From Planctomycetaceae bacterium (lineage in GTDB: Bacteria > Planctomycetota > Planctomycetia > Pirellulales > UBA1268): DNA of 6,183 nt. Of the stretch, positions 5,556-6,183 are shown piece by piece (position 1 is the first letter of the stretch; each line of letters starts with the position of its first letter). The notes under the pieces were generated by a model. The model saw only the letters and a program-made list of their open reading frames with translations. It was not told where the DNA came from and did not search any database. The position numbers were made by a program, and so were the translations under genes. Location: NCBI GenBank assembly GCA_947453875.1, contig CANGIH010000163.1:1-6183 (forward strand), in the 5' to 3' direction.

Positions 5556-6183
5556 ATGCTCGACGCCGTGTCGCGTGCCCGAGACTTTCCGTCGCTTTCC
5601 GGAGTCGTCTATCTCAACACCGCCGCCGAGGGGATCCCGCCACTGGTCGTCGGCGAGGCCCTGACAACCTATTTCCGCGACAAACAACGGGGAATGGACG
5701 GACGGCTGCGACATGCCGCGGTCCACGCCGAGGCCCGCCGGCTCGCCGCCGCGATGATCGGCCTGGAGTCGGATGACGTCGCCATCTGCTCCTGCTCCTC
5801 CGAAGCGTTCAACCTGGCGGCGATGGCTCTGCGACTGAGCGAGGGCGACGAGGTCGTCGTCACCGATCTCGACTTCCCCGCGAGCGTCACCCCATTCCTG
5901 CAGGGCGCTTGCCCGGCCGGGCTGAAGGTGTGGCGATCGCACGGGGGAAGTCTCCAGATCGATGATCTCCCGGCCCTTCTCTCGCCACGGACGCGATTGG
6001 TGTCGCTGCCTCTGGTGAGCTTCTTCAACGGCTACCGGGCCGATGTGCCGGCGGTTGCCGATGCCGTCCGCCGCCATTCCCAGGCGCTCCTCGCGGTCGA
6101 TGTGACGCAGGGGCTGGGGAGGATCCCCCTCGACCGCGACTCCGGCGCCCTCGCCGGGGCCGATCTCGTCGTCTCAAGCACCC
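5556..6183 (+). CDS. aminotransferase class V-fold PLP enzyme (C-terminal part outside window)
   Basis: PLP-dependent enzyme of fold type I, cysteine desulfurase/isopenicillin N epimerase-like group; 209 codons are present, about half of a usual 370-400 residues. Seen: a substrate-loop start VYLNTAAEG (18-26), a phosphate-binding region with SCSSEAFNLAA (79-89), the segment VVTDLDFPAS (101-110), and VDVTQGLGRIPLD (181-193), in which D182 should bind the pyridine nitrogen and Q185 the PLP ring oxygen. The last residues VVSST are the usual lead-in to the Schiff-base lysine, which therefore falls just beyond the window. At the place where true cysteine desulfurases have a ring-stacking histidine (E-H-H) this protein has D-L-D-F-P, which argues against a NifS/SufS role and for a transaminase, epimerase or lyase-type relative. 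The ATG is chosen because GGAG lies six bases upstream and the start matches the family N-terminus. The substrate is not determinable. Confidence 0.9.
   Translation, partial: MLDAVSRARDFPSLSGVVYLNTAAEGIPPLVVGEALTTYFRDKQRGMDGRLRHAAVHAEARRLAAAMIGLESDDVAICSCSSEAFNLAAMALRLSEGDEVVVTDLDFPASVTPFLQGACPAGLKVWRSHGGSLQIDDLPALLSPRTRLVSLPLVSFFNGYRADVPAVADAVRRHSQALLAVDVTQGLGRIPLDRDSGALAGADLVVSST

Noticed and set aside
5358..6077. A 239-codon minus-strand open frame spanning the start of yegS and the aminotransferase
   Set aside because: It would overlap two genes that are each well supported by motifs and Shine-Dalgarno sites; its product shows no known domain.

Overview
This is a GC-rich, gene-dense stretch of bacterial chromosome, most likely from a member of the Planctomycetota. 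The main evidence is the large Ser/Thr kinase, which has the DWG (not DFG) magnesium motif, an SPEQARG P+1 segment and the D-x-R-A-D-x-F-G-L-G-x-I-L-C-E-I-L-T-G signature common in planctomycete kinases, fused to PAS sensor domains. Nothing indicates a plasmid, phage or insertion sequence, and I saw no RNA gene or CRISPR array.

Layout from left to right: (1) a D-2-hydroxyacid dehydrogenase of the CtBP-like group on the minus strand (1-884), cut at its C-terminus by the window edge. It has its own good promoter (-35 TTGACA, -10 TAGACT) and a palindrome just downstream of it. (2) A PfkB-family sugar kinase on the minus strand (1045-1965), closest by eye to sulfofructose kinase YihV. (3) A cytoplasmic kinase-PAS-PAS-GAF protein of 805 residues on the minus strand (1962-4379), with a GTG start and a strong Shine-Dalgarno; its stop overlaps the sugar kinase start as ATGA. 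(4) A YegS-type lipid kinase on the minus strand (4532-5452). (5) A divergent class V aminotransferase on the plus strand (5556 to the end), cut just before its expected PLP lysine.

The four minus-strand genes are read in the order yegS, sensor kinase, sugar kinase, dehydrogenase. Only the sensor kinase and sugar kinase are clearly one translational unit. The 152-base gap after yegS and the 160-base gap plus promoter before the dehydrogenase argue for separate or internally promoted units. It is an inference, not something the sequence shows, that a PAS/GAF-sensing Ser/Thr kinase acts on or responds to metabolism run by the sugar kinase. The three intergenic gaps (885-1044, 4380-4531, 5453-5555) are all shorter than 300 bases.

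I did not find a convincing undescribed system. The best leads are the coupled sensor kinase/sugar kinase pair, the altered substrate pocket of the YihV-like kinase, and the promoter-palindrome ahead of the dehydrogenase.
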